Source: an uncultured Anaerotruncus sp. (GTDB lineage: Bacteria; Bacillota; Clostridia; Oscillospirales; Ruminococcaceae). From it: 26,548 bases of DNA. Positions within the stretch are counted from its first letter, which is position 1; every line of letters begins with the position of its first letter. Location: contig NZ_CABUCJ010000026.1 of the NCBI RefSeq assembly GCF_902490045.1, forward strand, positions 1 to 26,548. The letters are read 5' to 3'. Both the position numbers and the translations under genes were made by a program. Below are positions 16,129 to 23,134 of this stretch, piece after piece. Below the pieces are notes generated by a model. The model had not been told where the DNA came from, did no database searches, and saw nothing but the letters and a program-made list of their open reading frames with translations.

Positions 16129-16242
16129 CTACCGCTCCTGTTCCTCCCGCAGGACGCGCAGCAATTCCAGCAGCAGTTCCCGCAAAGAGGGGCCGTCCTC
16201 CGGGGCGTAGACGAGCCGGACCGTCAGTTCTGTCTTTCCCAT
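16129..16242 (-). CDS. Small 37-residue protein of unknown function
   Basis: ATG at 16242 follows a near-perfect GGAGGTG site. The product starts MGKTELTVRLVYAPEDG and ends in a leucine-rich amphipathic helix (LRELLLELLRVLREEQER). It has its own terminators on both sides, so it is a separate transcription unit. The leader resembles the leader of the serine recombinase (13290-13345). In my recollection short ORFs of this kind often precede serine recombinase genes in Clostridia, but I cannot verify that here. No function is claimed. Confidence 0.6.
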   Translation of the reverse strand: MGKTELTVRLVYAPEDGPSLRELLLELLRVLREEQER

Positions 16243-16302
16243 GCGCCCACCTCCGACACAGTATATGAGCCGCCGCGCCGCGCAATGCAAAATGGAAAAC
16301 CG

Positions 16303-16334
16303 AAAAAAGGCCGCCGCGGTGACCGCGGCAGGCC
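16303..16334 (-). terminator. Intrinsic terminator of the double GntR regulator
   Basis: GGCC and GCCGCGG arms pair across a 3-nt loop, with one bulged base (16309-16334). On the minus strand six T residues follow (16308-16303). It begins 9 nt after the regulator's stop at 16343. Confidence 0.8.
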
Positions 16335-16342
16335 TTTTCGAT

Positions 16343-17809
16343 TCAGCCCGGGACTTCCGGCACGACGGGTTCCCGCTCCCAGCGGATTCCCCATTCCCTC
16401 AGCCTGTCTCCCACCCCCTCGAGGATACGGAACATCAGGCCGCGGAAGGCATTGGCAAACCGCCCGGCGTCCCCCGTCTCCAGGCCGGCGCACATCTCGC
16501 CGATCGGCTCCCGGCGCTCATCGGAAACGACGTTCTCCCTCTCGAGGAAGCGGAGGATGACTCCCCAGCTGAACAGGTCGGACATCTGCCCGTAAAGCTC
16601 CCGCAGGGAGGGGGAGGCGTCGGAATCTGCCACCAGCTCCATACAGATGAGGGGGATGATATTGTAGGCGGTTTCACTCCGGAACATCTCCGCCGCGCGG
16701 CGGACCCCGTCCGGCTTAAAGTGGGGGAAGGCTGCCAGCATGACCGGCTCTCCCGTCAGCGCGAGCAGCTGCACCGTCTGCAAAAAAATCTTCAGGTTTT
16801 TGCGCACCGCGGGGGCCTGGAGCCCCTGGCGGGCGACGCGCTCCTCCTGCGGGATGACCCGCGTGCCCCGGCCGTTGATCGTCTCGGTCAGCCCGAGCTG
16901 GCCCAGCAGCACGAGCGTCCTGCGGATCGTGATCACCGAGACGCCGTATTCCTCCGCGAGGTCGGCGGCGGAGGGGAGGAACTCCCCGATCCGGTAATCC
17001 CCTGCGTAAATCTTCCGGATCAGCTTCATGGCGATGAAAAAGCCCTGCTGCGGCCTGCCCTTGTAGACGCGCCAGGTGAAGGGGACCTGCTCGGGCTCGG
17101 ACGCGCCCGCGTACCGGGAGGCGAGCTCTCCAAAATGGGCGCGGACATGCGCGTCGCAATCCTCGAAAAAGCGGTCGAACAGCGTCCGAAGCTGCTCAGA
17201 ATCCCCCGCGCGCCGCACGGCGATCATCCTCATGAACTTGCGGCGCAGAATTTCCGAATCCAGTTCATTCTCCGCTTCATCCGCAAAAAGGCCCCGCAGG
17301 TAGGTCATGCGGCTGAAAACGGAAATTTCCCAGAAAAAGGACGAGAGCAGCGAATTGTCCAGCGGCGCGAGAATCCGGCAGAAGCACTGGAGCTGCGTCT
17401 GGAGGTTCTGCACACGTATCTTTTCCACCAGGCGGGCGAGGTCGTCTAGCCCCTCCCCGTCCATCAGCAGAAGCCCCCGCAGAAAAATGTCCGGCAGAAT
17501 CTGTTTCGACATCCGGGAGAGATCGAGGATGGAATCTCGTCTGGCCGTGAAATAGGCGACGCACACCTCGCGGCACTGGTTTTCCGGCGCTCCTCTGGCC
17601 ACGACCGCGTTCCTCCCGCGCGAAATCGAGAGGTAGCCCTCCTCCTCAAGCATGTGGTAGGCCTTGCGGATGGTGCGCGTCGAGACGCCGAACATCTCGC
17701 GCACCTCCCCAATCGAGGGCAGAACGTCCCCCTCCTGATAGAACCCCAGAAAGATGCGGGAGAAAAAGTAGTCATATATCACGCTGTAAAGACGCTGCTC
17801 CCTGTTCAA
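16343..17809 (-). CDS. Transcriptional regulator with two tandem GntR-type winged-helix domains
   Basis: 488 residues from a TTG at 17809, chosen for the GGGAGAGG site 6 nt upstream; a TTG at 17839 is an alternative without a clear site. The first GntR wHTH (about 8-66) has GDVLPSIGEVREMFGVSTRTIRKAYHMLEEEGYL. The second (about 260-320) has GEFLPSAADLAEEYG and VSVITIRRTLVLLGQLGL. Each is followed by an all-helical region of about 170 residues, and the two halves align in helix pattern (for example MRMIAVRRAGDSEQL with GEMCAGLETGDAGRF). It looks like an internal duplication of one GntR regulator. The effector is unknown; the helical regions do not obviously match FCD or UTRA domains. Short direct repeats upstream may be its own operator. 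Confidence 0.8.
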   Translation of the reverse strand: MNREQRLYSVIYDYFFSRIFLGFYQEGDVLPSIGEVREMFGVSTRTIRKAYHMLEEEGYLSISRGRNAVVARGAPENQCREVCVAYFTARRDSILDLSRMSKQILPDIFLRGLLLMDGEGLDDLARLVEKIRVQNLQTQLQCFCRILAPLDNSLLSSFFWEISVFSRMTYLRGLFADEAENELDSEILRRKFMRMIAVRRAGDSEQLRTLFDRFFEDCDAHVRAHFGELASRYAGASEPEQVPFTWRVYKGRPQQGFFIAMKLIRKIYAGDYRIGEFLPSAADLAEEYGVSVITIRRTLVLLGQLGLTETINGRGTRVIPQEERVARQGLQAPAVRKNLKIFLQTVQLLALTGEPVMLAAFPHFKPDGVRRAAEMFRSETAYNIIPLICMELVADSDASPSLRELYGQMSDLFSWGVILRFLERENVVSDERREPIGEMCAGLETGDAGRFANAFRGLMFRILEGVGDRLREWGIRWEREPVVPEVPG

Positions 17810-17842
17810 ACGTGCCTCTCCCTTTCCATAAAACGCCAATTT

Positions 17843-17876
17843 TTATGTTACCGTTCTTATGTTATCAGTTTACCGT
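17843..17876 (-). promoter_or_regulatory. Interleaved direct repeats upstream of the GntR-type regulator
   Basis: On the plus strand, TTACCGT occurs at 17848-17854 and 17870-17876 (22 bp apart, two helical turns), and TTATGTTA at 17843-17850 and 17857-17864. They sit in a short AT-rich gap just before the regulator start, where an autoregulatory operator would be. No convincing promoter could be picked out. The rest of 17880-18004 has no gene. Confidence 0.35.
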
Positions 17877-18004
17877 CTAAAAGTCTATCCCCATTTTGTA
17901 AATACTTTCACTATCCGTCTTATTTACGCGGCCTTCCCTTTCGCATCCTCGCCGCATGTGCTTCCGCTCCCCGCCGCCCGAATCGTGGTCCCTTGCGCTC
18001 CACC

Positions 18005-18856
18005 CTATTTATAAACCGCCGGGAGCCGCCTTTGGGGACAGGCGCGAGCGAAACGCCCGGCCCACAAAGCCGGACGTTCCGGGCGTTTGCAGGGTGGTGC
18101 AAATGTCCGCCCCACCCCGCCCGGCTTTGAAGCAAGATCGATCAGCAGCGTATCCGGGTCCAGCTTTTCAAGGACGCCGGCGGTGAGGATGCGGGCGGGC
18201 ACTGTGTTGAAGAGAACGTCCATCCCCCGGACATGCTCCGCGAGCGCCGCGATATGTACCGCGCGGCATCCCTCCGCCTCAATCTCGGCCAGGTCGCCGT
18301 GTTTGCGCGCCGCGACTGTGACCTCTGCGCCCATCCCGCGCAGGATGCGCATCAGCGCCCTGGAGATCCGCCCGTGTCCGGTGATCATGCAGCGGGAGCC
18401 GAACAGGGAGATCGGCAGCTCCTCCATCGCGATCGCCGCCGCGCCCTCGGCGGTGATGACCGCGTTTTTTACGCAGAGCTCCTCCCGTTCAAAGTAGTCG
18501 ATGATCGTAACGCCGCAACTCTCGGCCAGCGCGCGCATCGCGGGGCTCACCCTGCCGCCCAGCACGCAGGCGCCCGGCTTGAGCCCCGACAGACAGTCGC
18601 ACACCCGCACCTTCTGTTTGGAAAAAGGCGCGTTCACATGCCGCTCATCGGTGCTCATCGGCAGAGGAAAGATGATCACGTCACACTGCGGCAGGACGTC
18701 CTCCGGATCCTCGGTGCACACCAGGCTTTTTTCAAGCGCGCTGTTCGTCTCCAGCAGCATGGCGTAAACCGTTTTTCCCTGTGCCGCCAGACGATTTGCG
18801 ACATGCGCCTGGCGCAGGTCCCCTCCGACGACGGCAAAGGTTTTATATGCAGTCAT
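18005..18856 (-). CDS. dpaA: Dipicolinate synthase subunit A, 3' end probably damaged
   Basis: 283 residues from the ATG at 18856 (MTAYKTFAVVGGDLRQAHVANRL). The family is clear from the N-terminal Rossmann GGDLRQ motif, IIFPLPMSTD, the second dinucleotide-binding segment (MITGHGRISRALMRILRGMGAEVTVAAR) and TLLIDLASKPGGV. With subunit B it oxidises dihydrodipicolinate-type intermediates to dipicolinic acid in the mother cell during sporulation. After PGGV (about 18113) the expected DF...LPGKVAP-type end is replaced by an Arg/Pro-rich tail. A different frame over 18005-18110 reads RLCGPGVSLAPVPKGG, which may be the lost end after a frameshift. No dpaB follows, as would be usual; the next minus-strand gene is the GntR-type regulator. 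A 10-bp inverted repeat (18051-18060/18079-18088) lies in the odd tail. Confidence 0.82.
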   Translation of the reverse strand: MTAYKTFAVVGGDLRQAHVANRLAAQGKTVYAMLLETNSALEKSLVCTEDPEDVLPQCDVIIFPLPMSTDERHVNAPFSKQKVRVCDCLSGLKPGACVLGGRVSPAMRALAESCGVTIIDYFEREELCVKNAVITAEGAAAIAMEELPISLFGSRCMITGHGRISRALMRILRGMGAEVTVAARKHGDLAEIEAEGCRAVHIAALAEHVRGMDVLFNTVPARILTAGVLEKLDPDTLLIDLASKPGGVGRTFAPPCKRPERPALWAGRFARACPQRRLPAVYK

Positions 18857-18862
18857 AAAAGT

Positions 18863-18914
18863 ACCCCCATAGGATTTTACTGGCATACTCACGTATACCC
18901 CATCCTATGAGGGT
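18863..18914 (-). promoter_or_regulatory. Stem-loop covering the dpaA ribosome binding site
   Basis: Positions 18863-18875 and 18902-18914 pair over 13 bp (one G-U in the minus-strand RNA) around a 26-nt loop. The GGGGGT ribosome site of dpaA (18868-18863) is inside the 3' arm, 6 nt before the ATG. This would limit translation unless opened. A role as a terminator for the upstream carboxypeptidase is less likely given the large loop and weak T tract. Confidence 0.5.
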
Positions 18915-18951
18915 CTTTTCGATTCGGTGATTGCCCGGCGGGCGAATCCCC

Positions 18952-20382
18952 TTATTTCAGCTCTTCCACGTCGATGATCCGGATTTTATCCTTTGCGTCC
19001 CTGCCCGTGCGCACGTCGATGAAGGCTTCCGGGCGCGGGTGCGGCCGCGCCTGCGGCGGCGCGGCGCGGTTCACACGTCGGCGTCTCCTGCGCTTTTTGC
19101 GGTAGCTCGCCCGCACCGCCGCGCGCACGACCAGCAGCAGGACCGCCAGCCCCAGCAGCACGCCTCCAAGGATGCCGGCCCAGCGCAGGAACGCGGGGAA
19201 CGGGCTTTTTCCCTCATCCTCCTGCGGCGCGCCGTCCGCGGGCAGCGCCTCCGGCTGCGGCAGCGAAAGGGTGAGCGGAACGGTCCCCACGACCTCCTCC
19301 ATCCGCCCGGGGGGCGAGGGGAGCACCAGCTCGGCGCGGGCTTCGGCGGCCGTTTCGGGCGTCAGCGGGTCGGGGATGGAATAGCGCACCCCCAAATCGT
19401 CCGCCGTCGTCCCGGCGGGGAGCAGCACGGAGGCCTCTCCCTCCGCCGTGAGAGCGGCGGAGAGCGCCGCACCGTCCGCGCCGGTGCAGGGGACCTCCCG
19501 CGGCTCGATCTTCGAGGCGGGCACGGCCGTCCGCGAGAAAGCGCCGAAGCCGTAGTCGAAGAGGTTGGTCGAATCGATGTACTGCGCGTCGATGACCCCG
19601 TCCGAGTGGAGCACGATGCAGATAAGGGTCACGCCGCCCCGCTCGGCGAGCGTGACCAGCGTGTGGCCCGCCTCCTCCGTCCAGCCCACCTTGCCCGCGA
19701 ACGCGCCGGGATAGGTGTCGTTCAGCGTGAACATATAGTTGCGGTTGTTGAGCCGCCGGGTCTCCGCCTGCTTGTTGGTGGGGGGGATCTCATAGTGGGT
19801 GGTGCCCGCCAGCGTGCGGAACTCCGGATGGCGGCAGGCCTCCCGCGTGATGACCGCCATGTCGCGCGCCGAGGTGTAGTGCGCCGTGTTCGGCAGGCCG
19901 TTCGCGTTTACAAAGTTGGTGTTCTTCAGCCCGAGCTCGGCGGCGCGGCTGTTCATCCTCCGCGCGAACGCCTCGAGCGAACCGCCCAGGTGGACGGCGA
20001 GCCCGTTGGCCGCGTCGTTGGCCGATTCGACCATCATCGCGTATTCCAGCTGCTCGACGGTGAGCTGCTCGCCCCCCGTCAGCGCGATGTGGGTGGTGTC
20101 GCGCGGAACCGCGAAGACCGCCTCGTCGGTCATCGTCACCACGTCGTCCGGCCGCGCCTCCTCCATCGCGAGCAGGCAGGTCATGATCTTGGTGATACTC
20201 GCCGGATACATCCTTTTGTCGGGATTTTTCTGGTAAATCACCTGCCCGGTGTCGGCGTCCACCAGGATTGCCGCCTCCGCATAGAGGGTCGGCGGCTGCG
20301 CGGGGTTCTGCTCCGCCGCTGCCGGAAGGGAGAGGAGCAGCGCAAAGAGGAGCGCCGCCAGAAGATTCAGGAACTTTCGCAT
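18952..20382 (-). CDS. D-alanyl-D-alanine carboxypeptidase (peptidase S11, DacF-like)
   Basis: 476 residues. Signal peptide 1-23 (LLAALLFALLLSLPAAA). The penicillin-binding catalytic domain has SxxK at S62-K65 (YPASITKIM) and SxN at S120-N122 (ESANDAA). The third box reads K231-V-G (AGKVGWTEEAGHTLV) instead of the usual K-T/S-G. A C-terminal extension has a transmembrane helix at about 415-440 followed by a very basic tail (YRKKRRRRRRVNRAA) and an acidic end. It trims the terminal D-Ala from peptidoglycan stem peptides outside the membrane. In the family DacF acts in spore cortex formation; which paralogue this is cannot be decided. Neighbours dpaA and spoVG suit a sporulation role. ATG has a GAGG site. 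Confidence 0.9.
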   Translation of the reverse strand: MRKFLNLLAALLFALLLSLPAAAEQNPAQPPTLYAEAAILVDADTGQVIYQKNPDKRMYPASITKIMTCLLAMEEARPDDVVTMTDEAVFAVPRDTTHIALTGGEQLTVEQLEYAMMVESANDAANGLAVHLGGSLEAFARRMNSRAAELGLKNTNFVNANGLPNTAHYTSARDMAVITREACRHPEFRTLAGTTHYEIPPTNKQAETRRLNNRNYMFTLNDTYPGAFAGKVGWTEEAGHTLVTLAERGGVTLICIVLHSDGVIDAQYIDSTNLFDYGFGAFSRTAVPASKIEPREVPCTGADGAALSAALTAEGEASVLLPAGTTADDLGVRYSIPDPLTPETAAEARAELVLPSPPGRMEEVVGTVPLTLSLPQPEALPADGAPQEDEGKSPFPAFLRWAGILGGVLLGLAVLLLVVRAAVRASYRKKRRRRRRVNRAAPPQARPHPRPEAFIDVRTGRDAKDKIRIIDVEELK

Positions 20383-20516
20383 GGCTACCTCGTCGTTATC
20401 AAGTATTCGCGGCAGGGCCGCGGACTATCGCCTGTGGATTATTTTAACACAAAATCCGACGGGGTTTGCGTGCGCCGCGCAAAAATTAACAGATGCTTAA
20501 CAAATGCCGCAAGGGC
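20383..20516 (-). other. Intergenic region upstream of the carboxypeptidase gene
   Basis: About 130 nt with an AT-rich centre (TTAAAATAAT on the minus strand near 20440-20455) that may hold the promoter, but no -35 box of good quality was found. A sporulation sigma factor promoter is possible; GGCGATAGT near 20425 partly fits a sigma-F -10 element without a matching -35. Confidence 0.25.
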
Positions 20517-20550
20517 AAAAATACCGCCCCGCGTTCCCGCGGGGCGGTAT
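20517..20550 (-). terminator. Intrinsic terminator of spoVG
   Basis: Perfect 13-bp stem (20521-20533 with 20538-20550) and TTCC loop, starting right after the spoVG stop codon. On the minus strand it runs into TTTT. Confidence 0.85.
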
Positions 20551-20868
20551 TCATTCCTCGGCGTCCTGTCCGGCGTGCAGGTGCTCTTCGAGCTGCTGGG
20601 CGGCCTGCTGCGCCGCGAGGTGCTCCTGGTAGGCGGAGAGGATCGCGTCCTCGAGCTGGCGGCGGGCGGCGGTCGTGATCGGATGGGCGATGTCCCGGAA
20701 GGCGCCGCTGTCGTCCCTGCGGCTGGGCATTGCCACAAAGAGGCGTTCCGGACCCTCGATGACCTTGATGTCGTGGACGGCCAGTTCCCCATCGACCGTC
20801 ACGGATACCAGCGCGCGCAGGCGGGTATCCTGATAGGTACGGCGGATTTTGATATCGGTGATCTGCAT
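20551..20868 (-). CDS. spoVG: Septation/sporulation regulator SpoVG
   Basis: 105 residues beginning MQITDIKIRRTYQDTRLRALVSVTVDGELAVHDIKVIEG, with the highly conserved FVAMPSRR and DIAHPITTAARRQLEDAI segments. SpoVG proteins are small nucleic-acid-binding regulators acting on septation, sporulation and envelope genes. The C-terminus is a Gln/Ala/Glu-rich helix of the usual variable kind. AGGAGG lies 8 nt before the ATG. It is divergent from murC with about 190 nt between starts. Confidence 0.97.
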   Translation of the reverse strand: MQITDIKIRRTYQDTRLRALVSVTVDGELAVHDIKVIEGPERLFVAMPSRRDDSGAFRDIAHPITTAARRQLEDAILSAYQEHLAAQQAAQQLEEHLHAGQDAEE

Positions 20869-20955
20869 GGTGAATTTCCTCCTCGGGTTTTGTCAAAGAT
20901 GCTACCGATAGTATTCGGCGGTTTTCCAAAAGTTATGCACTGCGCCGCGCCGCAC

Positions 20956-20984
20956 TTGAATTTTTCACCAATCCGTCCTATACT
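20956..20984 (+). promoter_or_regulatory. Sigma-A type promoter of murC
   Basis: TTGAAT (20956-20961), 17 nt, TATACT (20979-20984). Good -10, fair -35, ideal spacing. It lies in the AT-rich part of the spoVG/murC gap and points towards murC. Confidence 0.65.
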
Positions 20985-21017
20985 ACATACAAGTAAAATA
21001 TCCAAGCAAATTTGATG

Positions 21018-21043
21018 GGAAAGGCTCGCCGCCTTTCCTTTTT
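21018..21043 (+). promoter_or_regulatory. Terminator-like hairpin in the murC leader (possible attenuator)
   Basis: GGAAAGGC (21018-21025) pairs perfectly with GCCTTTCC (21031-21038) and is followed at once by five T residues. It lies about 30 nt after the predicted start of transcription and before the ribosome site GGAG (21044-21047). No plus-strand gene lies upstream, so it is not an ordinary operon terminator. Confidence 0.6.
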
Positions 21044-21059
21044 GGAGTTGAAAGCGCGC

Positions 21060-22421
21060 ATGTTTGACGGAAGCCTCCTGAAAACGGTAAAGCACATCCA
21101 TTTTATCGGCATCGGCGGGTCGGGAATGTTCCCCATCGTGCAGATTCTGCACGCGCAGGGGTATTTCATCACCGGCTCTGACAACAACGAATCCGACACC
21201 GTCTCGCTCGAGCGCAGCATGGGCATCCCGGTCGCGCTCGGCCAGCGCGCCGAAAACATCGACGGCGCGGACCTCATCATTTATACCGCCGCGATCATGG
21301 CCGACAACCCCGAGCTGATCGCCGCGAAAAAAAGCGGGGTCCCCACCGTCGAGCGCGCGGAAATCCTCGGCTACCTCACGAGCCTCTACCACGCGTGCAT
21401 CTGCGTCTGCGGCACCCACGGCAAGACCACCACCACCGCCATGCTCACCCAGATCCTGCTCGGCGCGGGTCTCGACCCGACGGCGGTCATCGGCGGCAAG
21501 CTGCCCGCCATCGGCGGAAACGGCCGCGTGGGCGAAAGCGACGTCATGGTGTGCGAGGCGTGCGAGTTCAACGACCACTTTCTCCAGCTCGACCCCGACG
21601 TGGCGGTCATCCTCAACGTCGACGCCGACCACCTCGAATATTTCGGCACGATCGAGAACATCATCAAATCCTTCCACACCTTCGCCGGCATGGCGGGAAA
21701 GGCCGTCATCGTCAACGGCAGCGACGAAAACTCGATGAAGGCGGTCTCCGGCATCACGGGCAAGGAGATCATCACCTTCGGCTGGGAGGAGGACTGCGAC
21801 TACTCCCCCTCCGGCATCGTCCACGAGGGGGCCGTCTCCATCTTTGACCTGCTCCATCACGGGGAATCGCTCGGCCGCTTCACCATCCACGTGCCCGGGC
21901 GGCACAACATCCTCAACGCCGTCGCCGCGATTGCCGCCGCCATCCATGCGGGCGCGCCGGTTCCCGCGATCGCCGAGCACCTCGCGAAGTTCCGCGGGGC
22001 GGGGCGGCGGTTCGAAATCCTCGGCACCGTGAACGGGGTCACGATCGCGGACGACTATGCCCACCATCCCGCCGAGCTGGCCGCGACCCTCCGCGCCGCC
22101 AAGGAGCTCCCCTTCCGCGAGGTGTGGGCGGTCTTCCAGCCCTTCACCTATTCGCGCACCCAAATGCTGATGGACGACTTTGCGCTCGCGCTCGTGCTCG
22201 CCGACCATGTCGTCATGTCCGAGATCATGGGCAGCCGCGAAAAGAACACCTACGGCGTTTACACCAGCCAGCTCGCCGAAAAAATCCCCGGTTCTGTGTG
22301 GTTTCCCGAATTCCCCGAGATCGCCAAATACGTCATGGCAAACGCCAAGCCGGGCGACCTCGTCCTCACTCTCGGGTGCGGCGACGTCTACAAATGCGCC
22401 AAGCTCATGCTTCAGGAATAG
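21060..22421 (+). CDS. murC: UDP-N-acetylmuramate-L-alanine ligase
   Basis: 453 residues. Mur ligase domains in order: UDP-binding (HFIGIGGSGMFPIVQ), ATP-binding P-loop (CGTHGKTTTTAML, about 118-127), the central motif EACEFNDHF and NVDADHLEYF, and the C-terminal domain (DDYAHHPAE, FQPFTYSRT, LGCGDVY). This set is MurC, which adds L-Ala to UDP-MurNAc in the cytoplasm. I chose the ATG at 21060, matching the family's usual start, though its GGAG site is 12 nt away. An ATG at 21015 in frame would place the leader hairpin inside the gene and has no ribosome site. It stands alone, ended by a strong terminator. Confidence 0.96.
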   Translation: MFDGSLLKTVKHIHFIGIGGSGMFPIVQILHAQGYFITGSDNNESDTVSLERSMGIPVALGQRAENIDGADLIIYTAAIMADNPELIAAKKSGVPTVERAEILGYLTSLYHACICVCGTHGKTTTTAMLTQILLGAGLDPTAVIGGKLPAIGGNGRVGESDVMVCEACEFNDHFLQLDPDVAVILNVDADHLEYFGTIENIIKSFHTFAGMAGKAVIVNGSDENSMKAVSGITGKEIITFGWEEDCDYSPSGIVHEGAVSIFDLLHHGESLGRFTIHVPGRHNILNAVAAIAAAIHAGAPVPAIAEHLAKFRGAGRRFEILGTVNGVTIADDYAHHPAELAATLRAAKELPFREVWAVFQPFTYSRTQMLMDDFALALVLADHVVMSEIMGSREKNTYGVYTSQLAEKIPGSVWFPEFPEIAKYVMANAKPGDLVLTLGCGDVYKCAKLMLQE

Positions 22422-22432
22422 CTTTATTCAGA

Positions 22433-22465
22433 AAAGGGCCCACCGGCATAGCCGGTGGGCCCTTT
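22433..22465 (+). terminator. Intrinsic terminator of murC
   Basis: Perfect 15-bp stem (22433-22447 with 22451-22465), ATA loop, AAA/TTT at the base, 11 nt after the murC stop. Confidence 0.85.
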
Positions 22466-22490
22466 CGGTTTACCGCACATAAAACGGCAC

Positions 22491-22602
22491 GGCTTGTCGG
22501 CAGTTGGCCGACGGCGGCTTTAGGTTTTCCGCCCTGCGGTCGGAGGGCATGCCGGTAGTCGACCGGCGGCGAGTTCCTTTCTTGTTCGCCCAAGAAAGGA
22601 AC
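22491..22602. repeat. Left terminal inverted repeat of the murC-polA element
   Basis: Read on the minus strand it aligns without gaps to 23023-23134. After the hairpin come 22 identical bases (22551-22572) and then about 60 bases with roughly 14 differences. The inner end is a 12-bp hairpin (22573-22584/22591-22602). Further small palindromes are GCCGGT/ACCGGC and GTCGG/CCGAC. Confidence 0.75.
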
Positions 22603-22649
22603 CAAAGAAGGGCGCCTAAGAACCCTCCGCCGGGTTCTTAGGAATCTCC

Positions 22650-22733
22650 GGGAGTACCTTGCCAAGACCCGCGAACTGCCGCCGCTCCCCACAGGTACAC
22701 TAGCTGAGGGCTCAACCTAATCTCGGCACTCCC
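22650..22733. other. Unique core of the element closed by a 9-bp stem
   Basis: GGGAGTACC (22650-22658) can pair with GGCACTCCC (22725-22733) with one mismatch (or wobble). Inside are further short complements, such as GTACC with GGTAC near 22694. It is the only part of the element that is neither repeat nor simple hairpin. Confidence 0.3.
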
Positions 22734-23022
22734 AGCAACAGGAAACGGAAAGCGCGGAGTATTCGTCAGGAGGGGGCACACGGGGGAGAAACTTTGTTCC
22801 CGAAGGGAACGCCACTTGAGAAATCCGGCCCCGAAGGGACCGGGTCCGCGCAGCGGACTCAAGCCGGGGTCGCGGGGCGGAGCGCCCGCGACTGCGGCCC
22901 GCAGGCCGCGTTTCGGAGGCCAACCGCCGAAGGCGGCTCTTAGGCCGGAGATCGGCCGTCGCGCGTAAGCGCGCTCCGGGCGCAGCCCGGGCAGGCCGCC
23001 TAAGCCCCCTGCGGTTTCTTTC

Positions 23023-23134
23023 CCCTATTTCTTGGGCGGCCAAGAAATAGGGTCGCCGCCGGTCGACTACCGGCAAACCCTCCGACCATAGGGCGGAAAA
23101 TCTAAGGCCGCCGCCAGCCGACTACCGACAGGTT
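23023..23134. repeat. Right terminal inverted repeat of the murC-polA element
   Basis: Begins with a 12-bp hairpin (23023-23034/23041-23052) followed by the 22-base block identical to the left copy and a diverged remainder. Five base pairs of its hairpin differ from the left copy and every change keeps pairing. Confidence 0.75.

Noticed and set aside
17920..18135. 71-codon minus-strand ORF over the dpaA end
   Set aside because: No separate gene; best explained as the displaced frame of the dpaA C-terminus plus downstream noncoding sequence.
20799..22208. 469-codon minus-strand frame opposite murC
   Set aside because: Reverse of murC; low-complexity Gly/Asp/Val composition and overlaps spoVG and its promoter region.
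22638..23076. Minus-strand ORFs inside the murC-polA element
   Set aside because: Arg/Pro/Ala-rich translations of hairpin arrays, no ribosome sites, no homology recognised.
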